Below, piece after piece: positions 31,485 through 39,961 of a stretch of DNA of 64,000 bases. This stretch comes from Athalassotoga sp049965695 (GTDB lineage: Bacteria; Thermotogota; Thermotogae; Mesoaciditogales; Mesoaciditogaceae), in assembly GCF_049965695.1 (NCBI RefSeq), contig NZ_JBMFWB010000001.1, forward strand, positions 82,687 to 146,686. Direction: 5' to 3'. Every line of letters starts with the position of its first letter. Within the stretch, counting starts at the first letter, position 1. The translations under genes were made by a program, and so were the position numbers. Under the pieces are notes generated by a model, which was given only the letters and a program-made list of their open reading frames with translations, did not search any database and was not told the DNA's origin.

Positions 31485-32201
31485 TCAGTTTATGCCTAAG
31501 TAAGCATGCCTTACGCCGGCATTTACAAGCAAATCTTTCCCATTTCCTTCAAGAACTATTTTACCCGTTTCAAGCACATAGGCGTAATCGGCATTTGCAA
31601 GGGCCATCGATGCATTCTGTTCAACAAGCAAAATTGTTTTACCTTCTGTTTTTATTTTGTTTATGACGTCAAAAACCATTTTGACAAGTAAAGGTGCAAG
31701 GCCGAGAGATGGCTCATCCATCAGAAGTATTTCTGGATTACCCATCAAAGCCCTCCCTATGGCTAACATCTGTTGTTCACCACCCGAAAGGGTACCTCCG
31801 GCTTGCTTTAATCTCTCTTTTATCCTTGGAAATAACCCAAGCACGAGATCAAAGTCACGCTTTATTCCATCGACGTCTTTTCTTCCAAACGATCCTATCA
31901 TGAGATTTTCTTGAACCGTAAGATTCGGAAAGATTCTTCTGCCTTCTGGAACGAGTACTATGCCATTCTTAACGATTTCATCTGTCCTCGTTTTTGTTAT
32001 ATCTTTTCCTTTGTAAGAAATTTTTCCCTTTTTGGAAGTCACGACATTCATTATCGCGTTCAAAGTCGAACTTTTTCCGGCACCGTTAGCGCCTATAAGC
32101 GTTACCAATTTTCCCCTTTCAACGCTCAAATCTATTCCTTTTATGGCATTTATTGCTCCGTAATGGACTTTTAGACTTTCTACTTTGAGAATTTCATACA
32201 T
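31485..32201 (-). CDS. livF: Branched-chain amino acid ABC transporter ATPase LivF
   Basis: 238 residues. Walker A GANGAGKSS, signature LSGGEQQMLAIGRAL, Walker B ILLMDEPSLGL, and the LivF-typical VPEGRRIFPNLTVQENL. ATG 32201 is chosen; it overlaps the livG stop, with GGAG/GAGG upstream. Its own stop is followed by the operon terminator. One of the two ATPases of the leucine/isoleucine/valine-type importer. Confidence 0.93.
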   Translation of the reverse strand: MYEILKVESLKVHYGAINAIKGIDLSVERGKLVTLIGANGAGKSSTLNAIMNVVTSKKGKISYKGKDITKTRTDEIVKNGIVLVPEGRRIFPNLTVQENLMIGSFGRKDVDGIKRDFDLVLGLFPRIKERLKQAGGTLSGGEQQMLAIGRALMGNPEILLMDEPSLGLAPLLVKMVFDVINKIKTEGKTILLVEQNASMALANADYAYVLETGKIVLEGNGKDLLVNAGVRHAYLGIN

Positions 32202-33036
32202 ATACCTCATCTCCAAGATAGGCTTCTATGACTTTTTTGTCATTTTGGACTGTTTCCGGATTTCCATGAGATATGAGTTTACCGTAATCAAGCACGTATA
32301 TCCTTTCGCATATGTTCATGACGAATTTCATATCATGTTCTATAAGTAAAATTGTCAGAGAAAAGTCTTTCATGATTCTTCTTATTGATTCAAGCAATTC
32401 CTGACTTTCTTGCGGATTCATGCCCGCGGCTGGTTCATCGAGGATCAGTAAAGTTGGATTTGTGGCTAAAGCACGTGCAATTTCAAGTTTCCTTTGCTGT
32501 CCGTACGGCAATGCGGAGGCCTTAAAGTCTGCATATTTTTGAAGTTCCATTTTTTCAAGCAAATTAAAGGCTTTTTCTTTCATTACTTTTTCAACTTTGA
32601 CGTAATCGGGGGTTTTAAGAATTGCGCTGAAAAGCCAGGGTCTCCATAGCGATTTGGGATATTTTTTAGGATCATGCGCGTGAAGAAAATTGAGTGCCTT
32701 TCTATTCGTGAAATACGAGTGCTGTCCAACCATGGTGTTTTCAAGAACGGTCATATCCGAGAAAAGCCTTATGTTCTGAAAAGTTCTTGCAATTCCTATC
32801 TGATTTATCAATTGTGGTTTAAGTCCTGTTATATCTATGCCTTTGAAAACAATTTTGCCGGATGTAGGTTTGTATATCCCTGTTATCATGTTAAAGATAG
32901 TCGTTTTACCGGCACCATTTGGCCCGATAAGACCAACGAGTTCACCTTTGTTTATGTACATTGAGAAATTATCGACTGCGGTAAGACCTCCGAATTTTAT
33001 GGTTATTTTATCCATATCCAAAATATTTTCAGCCAT
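32194..33036 (-). CDS. livG: Branched-chain amino acid ABC transporter ATPase LivG
   Basis: About 280 residues. Walker A GPNGAGKTT, LivG-specific insert with RTFQNIRLFSDMTVLENTMVGQH, signature LPYGQQRKLEIARAL, Walker B LLILDEPAAGMNP. The start is uncertain among 33036, 33042 and 33048, all overlapping the end of livM; I chose ATG 33036. Pairs with LivF under LivH/LivM. Confidence 0.93.
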   Translation of the reverse strand: MAENILDMDKITIKFGGLTAVDNFSMYINKGELVGLIGPNGAGKTTIFNMITGIYKPTSGKIVFKGIDITGLKPQLINQIGIARTFQNIRLFSDMTVLENTMVGQHSYFTNRKALNFLHAHDPKKYPKSLWRPWLFSAILKTPDYVKVEKVMKEKAFNLLEKMELQKYADFKASALPYGQQRKLEIARALATNPTLLILDEPAAGMNPQESQELLESIRRIMKDFSLTILLIEHDMKFVMNICERIYVLDYGKLISHGNPETVQNDKKVIEAYLGDEVYV

Positions 33037-34090
33037 TTTCATCACCAACTCTTTTTTTGAAGAAAGCGTATATGTTTTGCCAACTTAACTCCGATTTTCC
33101 CATCAACCCTCTTCTCCAGAAAATCATTACAACTATGAAGATAACCGAAAGCAAAAGCATGCTCATTCCCGGCACTCCGGGTATTGTCAATCCGAAAAAG
33201 TTCACGTTTGATTCGAACATCCTAAGCCATTGCGAGACAAAAGCAAAAAATATCGCCCCGATTATCGCTCCAGATATGCTGCCCAATCCACCAATGACGA
33301 TCATTATGAGCACGTAAAAGGTAAGCATCACACCAAGACTTGTAGGCCTTGGATCAAGGGTCGTTATCCAGTGGGCGTAAAGCGAACCGGAAATACCCGC
33401 AAAAAATCCGCTTACGACAAAAGCCATCATTTGATGCCAGAACACATCTATTCCCATGACCTTAGCCGCCACAGGGTCTTCGGATATCGCCCTAAGTGCT
33501 CTTCCGTAACTGCTGAATTTCAAACTTCCCACGACGATAACCGTCACAAGCAACCATCCCCATGCCCACCATACAGTTGTGTATGAATTTATGCCCTTAA
33601 GACCGAGTGTGCCATTTGTCAGTCCGTAAAAATTTTGTATGAGAATTCTTATTATCTCGGCAAAAGCCAAAGTTGCTATTGCAAAATAATCGCCCGTTAA
33701 CCTGAGCGATGGATATCCTATCAAAAAGGCAAAAAAGGCTGCAACAAGTCCGCCTATGATCGTTGCGGGCAGAAAGCCTATCTGTATGCTGTTCAGAGGC
33801 CATATCAGAGGTTGAATGAAAAATGACATCTGTTTTTGTCCGATTGAAAGTGTTAAAAGTGCGGATGTGTAAGCGCCTATGGCTATAAATCCTGCCTGGC
33901 CAAGTGAAAAGATGCCGGTTACCCCGTTGACAAGGGTGTAACTCACGGCCATAATACCGTAGATGGCTATCAACGTTATGATCCTTGACCAGTAATCTCC
34001 AAAAATATTCGCATTTGCAAGAAAGAAATAAACACCTACCAAAAAAACAATTGTCAGTATCACGTTAACTTTAAAAGATAATTTTTTCAT
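33029..34090 (-). CDS. livM: Branched-chain amino acid ABC transporter permease LivM
   Basis: 353 residues, nine to ten transmembrane helices. Typical LivM strings are GITGIFSLGQAGFIAIGAY-like (GVTGIFSLGQAGFIAIG), LRLTGDYFAIATLAFAEI, and AISEDPVAAKVMGID, the last being the cytoplasmic ATPase-contact loop. It begins 4 bases after livH. Confidence 0.93.
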   Translation of the reverse strand: MKKLSFKVNVILTIVFLVGVYFFLANANIFGDYWSRIITLIAIYGIMAVSYTLVNGVTGIFSLGQAGFIAIGAYTSALLTLSIGQKQMSFFIQPLIWPLNSIQIGFLPATIIGGLVAAFFAFLIGYPSLRLTGDYFAIATLAFAEIIRILIQNFYGLTNGTLGLKGINSYTTVWWAWGWLLVTVIVVGSLKFSSYGRALRAISEDPVAAKVMGIDVFWHQMMAFVVSGFFAGISGSLYAHWITTLDPRPTSLGVMLTFYVLIMIVIGGLGSISGAIIGAIFFAFVSQWLRMFESNVNFFGLTIPGVPGMSMLLLSVIFIVVMIFWRRGLMGKSELSWQNIYAFFKKRVGDENG

Positions 34091-34094
34091 GTCA

Positions 34095-34997
34095 TCAAAC
34101 CTTCTGTTCTGAATATATTTTGAATATGCCCGTTGGTCTGAACATCAAAATTATCACAAGTGTGACGTAAGCAAAAACATCTCTGTATCCTGCCAGACTG
34201 GGAAAGAAGCCGACAAGCATGATCTCCAAAAATCCAAGCAAAAAACCTCCCACAATTGCCCCTTGAATAGATCCTATTCCTCCGATAACCGCCGCTATAA
34301 ATGCTTTCAAACCTGGCGTAAAGCCCATGTAAGGTTGGACTTGCGGATATTTCATTGCCCACAGAATACCCGCAACCGCGGCAAAAGATGATCCAACTAT
34401 GAAAGTTATGCTTATAACGTTGTTCACATTTGCACCCATAAGACTTGTTGCGGGTATATCAACGGATATGGCCCGCATTGCAAGCCCCGTCTTTGTTTTG
34501 TAAAGCAACCACCATAAAAGCAGAAAAAGCAAAGCCGTAACGATAATCGTTATGAACGTAAGCACCGGAATTCTCGTTTTTCCCATCATGATAACATCGG
34601 AAAATACTTTCGGGTAAACGTTGAATGATTTAGGAATGCCACCAAAGACAACGACTGCAAAACTTTCAAGAAAGAAAGACATTCCTATTGCCGTTATCAA
34701 AGATGAAATTCTCGGAGCACTTCTTAACGGCCTGTACGCTATCTTCTCTATCGAGTAACCGAGCAAACCCGTTATGAATATGGCAAACAAGAAACCTAAC
34801 CACCAAGGTAAAAGTAAAAGTGTAATTGCGTAAAAGGCAAAATACGTTCCCATCATGAAAATATCGCCATGAGCGAAGTTTATAAGTCTCAATATGCCAT
34901 AAACCATTGTGTACCCCACCGCTATCAAAGCGTAAAGGCCTCCCAGTGCGAGACTGTTAAAAAAATTTTGAATCAATGCATTCAAACTTGCATCCAA
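34095..34997 (-). CDS. livH: Branched-chain amino acid ABC transporter permease LivH
   Basis: 300 residues, about eight helices. NSLALGGLYALIAVGYTMVYG and LRLINFAHGDIFMMG are diagnostic of LivH, and AIGGIGSIQGAIVGG-type text (VIGGIGSIQGAIVGG) marks the coupling region. It starts at TTG 34997 with GGGGTG 8 bases upstream, shortly after the livK terminator hairpin. Confidence 0.93.
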   Translation of the reverse strand: MDASLNALIQNFFNSLALGGLYALIAVGYTMVYGILRLINFAHGDIFMMGTYFAFYAITLLLLPWWLGFLFAIFITGLLGYSIEKIAYRPLRSAPRISSLITAIGMSFFLESFAVVVFGGIPKSFNVYPKVFSDVIMMGKTRIPVLTFITIIVTALLFLLLWWLLYKTKTGLAMRAISVDIPATSLMGANVNNVISITFIVGSSFAAVAGILWAMKYPQVQPYMGFTPGLKAFIAAVIGGIGSIQGAIVGGFLLGFLEIMLVGFFPSLAGYRDVFAYVTLVIILMFRPTGIFKIYSEQKV

Positions 34998-35018
34998 AGT
35001 TAATCACCCCATTGAATT

Positions 35019-35045
35019 CAAAAAGAGGGGAGTGTTTCCCCTCTT
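35019..35045 (-). terminator. Attenuating terminator between livK and livH
   Basis: AAGAGGGGA pairs perfectly with TCCCCTCTT over 5 bases and is followed on the minus strand by TTTTTG. The hairpin starts within the livK stop codon. This allows more binding protein than permease to be made. Confidence 0.8.
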
Positions 35046-36156
35046 ATGGATTTATAGTTGTAACGTATGTGAACTGACCGTTCACAACTTCATTTATAAC
35101 GGCAGACTTAACCGCGTTACCGTCATCGCCTATTGTTATATAGCCGGTGGCGCCTTCAAAATTCTTCGTACTTCTTATAGCCGCGTTTATTTTGGCCGGA
35201 TCCGTTGAACCTGCTCGTTCTATGGCATTTAACATGACAAGGTACGTGTCAAATCCAAGGGCTGCAAGGGCAGATGGAGAGGTGTGGTAAAGGGCCTCAT
35301 ATTTTGCAACGAATTCCTGTCCCATTTTCGTTGCAGGGTGATCCGCATTGAAGTGAGAGGTGTAGTAAAGTCCATTAACAGCACTTCCTCCTATTTTAAT
35401 AAGTTCTGGTGCTTCAGCACCATCACCGGCCAAAAATGGTCCCGTGTATCCAAGTTGTCTCGCCTGCTTTGCCATAAGGGCAATTTCAGGGTAATAACCA
35501 GAGACGTATATAACGTCGGGATTATGGCTGAGGGCATCTGTAAGTTGGGCACTGAAATCCTGATCTCCTGACTGGTAATATTCTTTGTAAACTGTACCTC
35601 CACCAGCGGTGAAATCTTTTACGAAGAAATTCGAAAGTCCTACACTGTAATCCTGGGCAACATCTGTGAAAACGGCAGCCGTTTTAGCCTTCAAATTGTT
35701 GAGCGCAAAGATGGCAGCAACATGTCCCTGGAAAGGATCGATGAAACACACCCTTGAAACGAAATTTTTCCCCTGAGTCACAAGCGGATTTGTGGAAGCC
35801 GGCGAAAGTAATGGTATCCCTGCTTTTTCTGCCACAGCACCGCCCGCCAAAGTGTTTGAACTTGCAACTTCTCCTAAAATACCCACAACGCCGTTAAGAT
35901 TTATGAGCCTACTCACGACATTCGCCGCTTCGGTTTTGTCCGATCTGTTATCCGCAAGAATCAGTTCAACTTTCATTCCAAGCACGGTTGGAAACATTTG
36001 ATTTGCGATCTCTATCCCCTGATAGACCATCTGCCCAAAAGATGCTATGCCACCGGTCATCGGCAAAGCGACACCGATCTTCACAGTTCCTTCAGAGAAA
36101 GACAAAACGGAAAAAAACATCAGACCAACCAGCAACACAAAAAATATTTTTTTCAT
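35044..36156 (-). CDS. livK: Branched-chain amino acid ABC transporter substrate-binding protein
   Basis: 370 residues. Signal peptide with cleavage near residue 21-22 (SFSE) and no lipobox. The two-lobed type I periplasmic-binding fold shows KIGVALPMTGGIASFGQ, ADNRSDKTEAANVVSRL, PLLSPASTNPLVT and the LGFDTYLVMLNAIERAGSTDP tail. First gene of the liv operon, with its own promoter and a terminator directly after it. Ligand specificity (branched-chain amino acids or an amide) cannot be fixed from sequence. Confidence 0.93.
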   Translation of the reverse strand: MKKIFFVLLVGLMFFSVLSFSEGTVKIGVALPMTGGIASFGQMVYQGIEIANQMFPTVLGMKVELILADNRSDKTEAANVVSRLINLNGVVGILGEVASSNTLAGGAVAEKAGIPLLSPASTNPLVTQGKNFVSRVCFIDPFQGHVAAIFALNNLKAKTAAVFTDVAQDYSVGLSNFFVKDFTAGGGTVYKEYYQSGDQDFSAQLTDALSHNPDVIYVSGYYPEIALMAKQARQLGYTGPFLAGDGAEAPELIKIGGSAVNGLYYTSHFNADHPATKMGQEFVAKYEALYHTSPSALAALGFDTYLVMLNAIERAGSTDPAKINAAIRSTKNFEGATGYITIGDDGNAVKSAVINEVVNGQFTYVTTINP

Positions 36157-36192
36157 CCGACTACCTCCCTTATGGTAATATTTTGTATCAAT

Positions 36193-36219
36193 TTTATACC
36201 GTAAGGGTCATTTTGTCAA
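36193..36219 (-). promoter_or_regulatory. Promoter of the liv operon
   Basis: Perfect -35 TTGACA (36214-36219) and -10 TATAAA (36193-36198), 15 bp apart. It lies about 35 bases before the livK start, with GGGAGG as ribosome binding site. The rest of 36220-36330 is A+T-rich with no other signal seen. Confidence 0.7.
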
Positions 36220-36330
36220 TCTTTTATGTTAATTCTTATTTTAAAATTAACTTTAAAGAAATATAAGTAAGACCTTCAAAAGGATGGGATTTCTGATCAA
36301 GTGCAGAATACATGACTTTGTCCATTAATT

Positions 36331-36354
36331 GAAAAGGCGGCATATAGCCGCCTT
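36331..36354 (-). terminator. Terminator after ATPase subunit K
   Basis: AAGGCGGC/GCCGCCTT over a 5-base loop, with TTTTC after it on the minus strand. It ends the ATPase C-I-K unit before the liv promoter. Confidence 0.85.
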
Positions 36355-36408
36355 AATGTGACATGCTCCCCCCACTTATAAAAGTGAGAGAATCCTTTCT
36401 TAAAAAGG

Positions 36409-36864
36409 TTAAATTCTACCAAGAATCATTATGGATATTATCAAACCGTATATGGCAACTCCTTCGGCAAGGCCAACGTATATCAACGTTCTTCCCAACA
36501 TTTCGGGTTTTTCGCTTATAGCGCCTATACCTGCGGCTCCGGCGATACCGACACCTATACCCGCACCTATGGACGCAAGACCGGTGGATAAACCTGCACC
36601 AAGTAAACCTAAACCTACACCGTTACTTACAGTTGTTGAAGTCGCTGCCGCGGTCGTAGCAGCCAGTGCATGACCGTCTGGAATCATGGAAAGTAAGGCT
36701 ATGAGACCAAAGGTTATCACCGAACCTATGTTCATTCCAAGAATCCCTTTTCCCACCTTAACTGGAGACGAAATTTTTTTCATAACCTTTTTGCTCGTCA
36801 AGATTATTCCCAACACGATCGTTGTTGCTATAACGACAGTCATCAATGCAACAGATACTGACAT
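36409..36864 (-). CDS. V/A-type ATPase subunit K (proteolipid)
   Basis: 151 residues with four hydrophobic helices. The second pair is the canonical rotor hairpin, glycine-rich GAGIGVGIAGAAGIGAISEKP and then the ion-binding Glu134 in GLAEGVAIYG. The first pair lacks a carboxylate. No glutamine in the first rotor helix and no Ser/Thr after the Glu are seen, so the usual sodium-site signature is missing; proton use is the tentative reading. ATG 36864 has GGAGG 8 bases upstream. Confidence 0.9.
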   Translation of the reverse strand: MSVSVALMTVVIATTIVLGIILTSKKVMKKISSPVKVGKGILGMNIGSVITFGLIALLSMIPDGHALAATTAAATSTTVSNGVGLGLLGAGLSTGLASIGAGIGVGIAGAAGIGAISEKPEMLGRTLIYVGLAEGVAIYGLIISIMILGRI

Positions 36865-36894
36865 CAAGATGTCCTCCTTTCAAAATATAAAACT

Positions 36895-38826
36895 TCAAAC
36901 TCTTTTTTCCTCTCTAAAAGAAAATGGATGGAACTCTCTTCCGCCTGCCTCGAAAAATTTCGTGAAAAATTCGTAATACGTCAACCTTAAACTCTGGATG
37001 AAGACCACAAGTCCTTCGAGTCCCACGAGTATCAATTGACCCATTAGAAAAATTATTATTGCCCAGACATCCCCACCCTTTGCGGGTAAGACCATAAGCG
37101 TCATTATCCAAAACGCTTCGAACAACGCTTCATGCGTTAAAGCAAAGGCAGCCAACCTGACGTACGATATGGCATTGCTCAAAAAAGATATCAACGTATC
37201 GAACATGCCAAAGCCGGTTTCAACCCAAAAGCCTTCACCAAATTTGATCTTTTCTCCGGACACGATCTGTCCAAGCGGCCTTTTAAGCAACATTGCAACA
37301 AGACTTACTATTATGAGTATAACGACTAAAGTCATGTAAGGTACCTTTCCTTCAAACATGTAAAAGGATACTGCCATAACTGCAGGCCAGTAAAAGACAA
37401 GTCCTGCTATGCCTTCCGGAGAAAAGAGCGCTTTCTCCCAGTTTCTTTGTCTGAATCCGTTTATTATGTTTAAGATCATTCCAAAACTTATCATGCCGAT
37501 TCCAAAATATATACCGACTATCATCAATTGGTTTATCTGGATTATAGGCCTTAGCCATATGGCAGGCATCCATTCAAAGCCAAAGATTGATCCGTACATG
37601 AAACCAAAAAAGATAGATGCGGATGCGGCACTCATCATAACGGTGCCAAATTGCTTTGAACCTCTTTTGTACATGAGATACCCAAACAAGAAAAGAATTG
37701 CGCCGTGGCCTATATCTCCAAGCATGAATCCGAACATGAAGGTGAAAAAGGCCGCGACAAAAGGAGTGGGATCTATTTCACCGTAAGATGGCGTCCCAAA
37801 CATTTTCGTCACAAATTCAAATCCTTTTAGCCATCCTCCTCTGTTTTCAACCTTAACCGGAACTTCTATCCGTTTTGTTTTCATGATCTTTTCGGCCGAT
37901 TCATTTATCATAAGTACTTCTTCATCGATCTTTTGATCGAATTTTTTTACCTCTTTTGATGGCATCCAGCCGTTCAAAAGGTAAAGATTGCCGGTAGAAG
38001 TCGAAAATGATTGAAGATCGTATATTCTCTTGTGAGAAATGATAAGCGGATAATATTTATCGACGAATGCTTTGTTGGAATACAACACTTTCTTTATCGC
38101 AAGATTGCTTTCGTTAACCGAAATTTTTGTCACTTCTATAAGTGCTTCCATTCTCGCCTTTACCTCTTTTGGCGTTCCCGTGTAATCAACTGGCAAAACA
38201 TCTTCTTCAAAATATGCGGATTGCAAAATCTGCCTTGCCTCTTCTTCAAAGTCAGGAGGGGTAAAAACGAATATCCATGAATTGTCTCGATCTCTGCTTA
38301 CCTCAAGAATGAGGATAGGGTCTTTAAGCGAAGACTCTATAAGATTTTCGTAGTTTCTTATCGGTACCCTTCCAAAAATCAATTTTATCCTGTTTATCTC
38401 TGCCAAATTTCCAAGATCGATGTTAAGATTTACAAGTACATTCACATGAAAGAGCACATTTTGATAATCAGAAAGTTTCTTTGCCTGATCGTTTTTTCTG
38501 CTGAAGAAAGTCTTTATGCCTTCATTCATGAGTTTGAATTTCTTTTGAAGGTCGTTTATATGCAAAGGTTCATCAAGATTTATCTCGTTTTGATCGAATG
38601 GAGGAACGTATTCGGTCATCTTAAGAAAATTCGTCATCTCGCTGTAAAGTTCACGGTAAGGATTATCGATCTGTATTTTTAAAAGGTCAGAAGTAATCGT
38701 TTCATCCATGATTTCTTTCATATCATGAGGTTCAAAAGATTCTGACGATATGAGATCGAGGTCATTTTTTTCTATTTTTTCACGTGGAGCAACAAAAGTT
38801 ACATTTTCCATTTTAGCAACTGCCAT
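36895..38826 (-). CDS. V/A-type ATPase subunit I (a-subunit)
   Basis: 643 residues. The soluble N-terminal half (1-~340) contains coiled-coil arms. The C-terminal half has about eight membrane helices, including DPTPFVAAFFTFMFGFMLGDIGHG and the SYVRLAAFALTHEA helix, which carries the essential arginine of the stator half-channel. It joins the rotor ring to the stator. It begins 9 bases after subunit C with GAGGTG upstream. Confidence 0.93.
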   Translation of the reverse strand: MAVAKMENVTFVAPREKIEKNDLDLISSESFEPHDMKEIMDETITSDLLKIQIDNPYRELYSEMTNFLKMTEYVPPFDQNEINLDEPLHINDLQKKFKLMNEGIKTFFSRKNDQAKKLSDYQNVLFHVNVLVNLNIDLGNLAEINRIKLIFGRVPIRNYENLIESSLKDPILILEVSRDRDNSWIFVFTPPDFEEEARQILQSAYFEEDVLPVDYTGTPKEVKARMEALIEVTKISVNESNLAIKKVLYSNKAFVDKYYPLIISHKRIYDLQSFSTSTGNLYLLNGWMPSKEVKKFDQKIDEEVLMINESAEKIMKTKRIEVPVKVENRGGWLKGFEFVTKMFGTPSYGEIDPTPFVAAFFTFMFGFMLGDIGHGAILFLFGYLMYKRGSKQFGTVMMSAASASIFFGFMYGSIFGFEWMPAIWLRPIIQINQLMIVGIYFGIGMISFGMILNIINGFRQRNWEKALFSPEGIAGLVFYWPAVMAVSFYMFEGKVPYMTLVVILIIVSLVAMLLKRPLGQIVSGEKIKFGEGFWVETGFGMFDTLISFLSNAISYVRLAAFALTHEALFEAFWIMTLMVLPAKGGDVWAIIIFLMGQLILVGLEGLVVFIQSLRLTYYEFFTKFFEAGGREFHPFSFREEKRV

Positions 38827-38835
38827 ACCAACACC

Positions 38836-39906
38836 TCAAAATTCGTTTATTAACCTCTCTTTTATTTCTTCGGCTTTAAGTTCATACCTTACACCTTCTG
38901 TTATCGTAGACAGATCCATTATTTCATATTCTTTAAGTAAAAAATAATGAAAATAAACGGCGATTGAAAAATTACCGAGTTTTGTTATTGATTCTCTCGC
39001 TTTACGTTGAAGAAATCTTCTCTCGGCAAGAGTTATCCTATCGATGAAATTGTCCTCATTCATATCTTTGTATATCTCTGAGTAAGGACCTGCTTTCAGT
39101 ACGTCAAGCACCTCTTTTATTCCTTTGGCATCACACATGGCATGCAAATCATCGGGTTTGAGTCTGAAATGAAAAGACAACAATAAATTGTAAAGTTCTT
39201 CAGGTTTAAGATCGTAAAAAGCCTTTGCACGTGCTATTCTTTCTATATCTATCATATCCGCTCTTTCGCCTGTCAGTTCTTTAACGATGACCTGATCTTT
39301 CGTGCCTAAATTCTTCGATGCGCTAATTATCTTTGAAAAAAGCCAACCATCGATGGCATTTTCAAGCACGGCTATAAGGTTAACAGCGGTACTTTTTTTG
39401 TAACTCGAAAAGACATTTCTCACAACTTCCTGATATGGAGTTCCTGCAAGATTATCCAGCACTTCATCCTGATTTTTTGAGTTTGAAATTTTAACCGGAT
39501 CTATCGTCGCTCTTTCTCCGAGATTGAAAAAGATCTTCTTTGATTCTTCTTTTAAATCTTTTTTATTTATCATATTTCTCAAAGCGAGTTTTAGGTTTTC
39601 TATTTCATACCTGTAAAAAAGCAAGTGCATGAAATCTTTGTCAAAGGTCACGAAAAAAGTGAAAATTTTCTTCATATCTTTAAGCAGATCCTCTTGAAGT
39701 AAATTTTCAAGATCTCTTCTGTGAACTTCATCGGGATTAAGATTTCCCATGGTATCTGAATACATCTTCGTACTTTGAATGTAACTCACAACATCCCGTA
39801 CTGTCTTTTGGCCTATCAAATTTTTGTAATCTTCAGGTGTCAAAAGTTCTCCGCATAACGCGTAAAGTTTTGCCGATACACCTGCATATTTAACAAAACC
39901 TATCAT
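38836..39906 (-). CDS. V/A-type ATPase subunit C (AC39/d-like)
   Basis: 356 residues, all-helical, of the AC39/subunit C family (YAGVSAKLYALCGELLTPEDY start, repeated three-part helical domains, and ending near the RYELKAEEIKERLINEF helix). It links the central rotor stalk to the proteolipid ring. ATG 39906 is chosen because GGAGG lies 5 bases upstream. Under its own promoter it leads the C-I-K trio. The A, B, D, E and F subunits are not in the window. Confidence 0.88.
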   Translation of the reverse strand: MIGFVKYAGVSAKLYALCGELLTPEDYKNLIGQKTVRDVVSYIQSTKMYSDTMGNLNPDEVHRRDLENLLQEDLLKDMKKIFTFFVTFDKDFMHLLFYRYEIENLKLALRNMINKKDLKEESKKIFFNLGERATIDPVKISNSKNQDEVLDNLAGTPYQEVVRNVFSSYKKSTAVNLIAVLENAIDGWLFSKIISASKNLGTKDQVIVKELTGERADMIDIERIARAKAFYDLKPEELYNLLLSFHFRLKPDDLHAMCDAKGIKEVLDVLKAGPYSEIYKDMNEDNFIDRITLAERRFLQRKARESITKLGNFSIAVYFHYFLLKEYEIMDLSTITEGVRYELKAEEIKERLINEF

Positions 39907-39932
39907 ATTAACCTCCAAAAAATCACATAAAC

Positions 39933-39961
39933 ATTATATCACTTATTTTTTGATGTTTCAA
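39933..39961 (-). promoter_or_regulatory. Promoter of the ATPase C-I-K unit
   Basis: -35 TTGAAA (39956-39961), 17-bp spacer, -10 TATAAT with TG upstream (39933-39938). It lies in the end of murJ. Confidence 0.85.
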
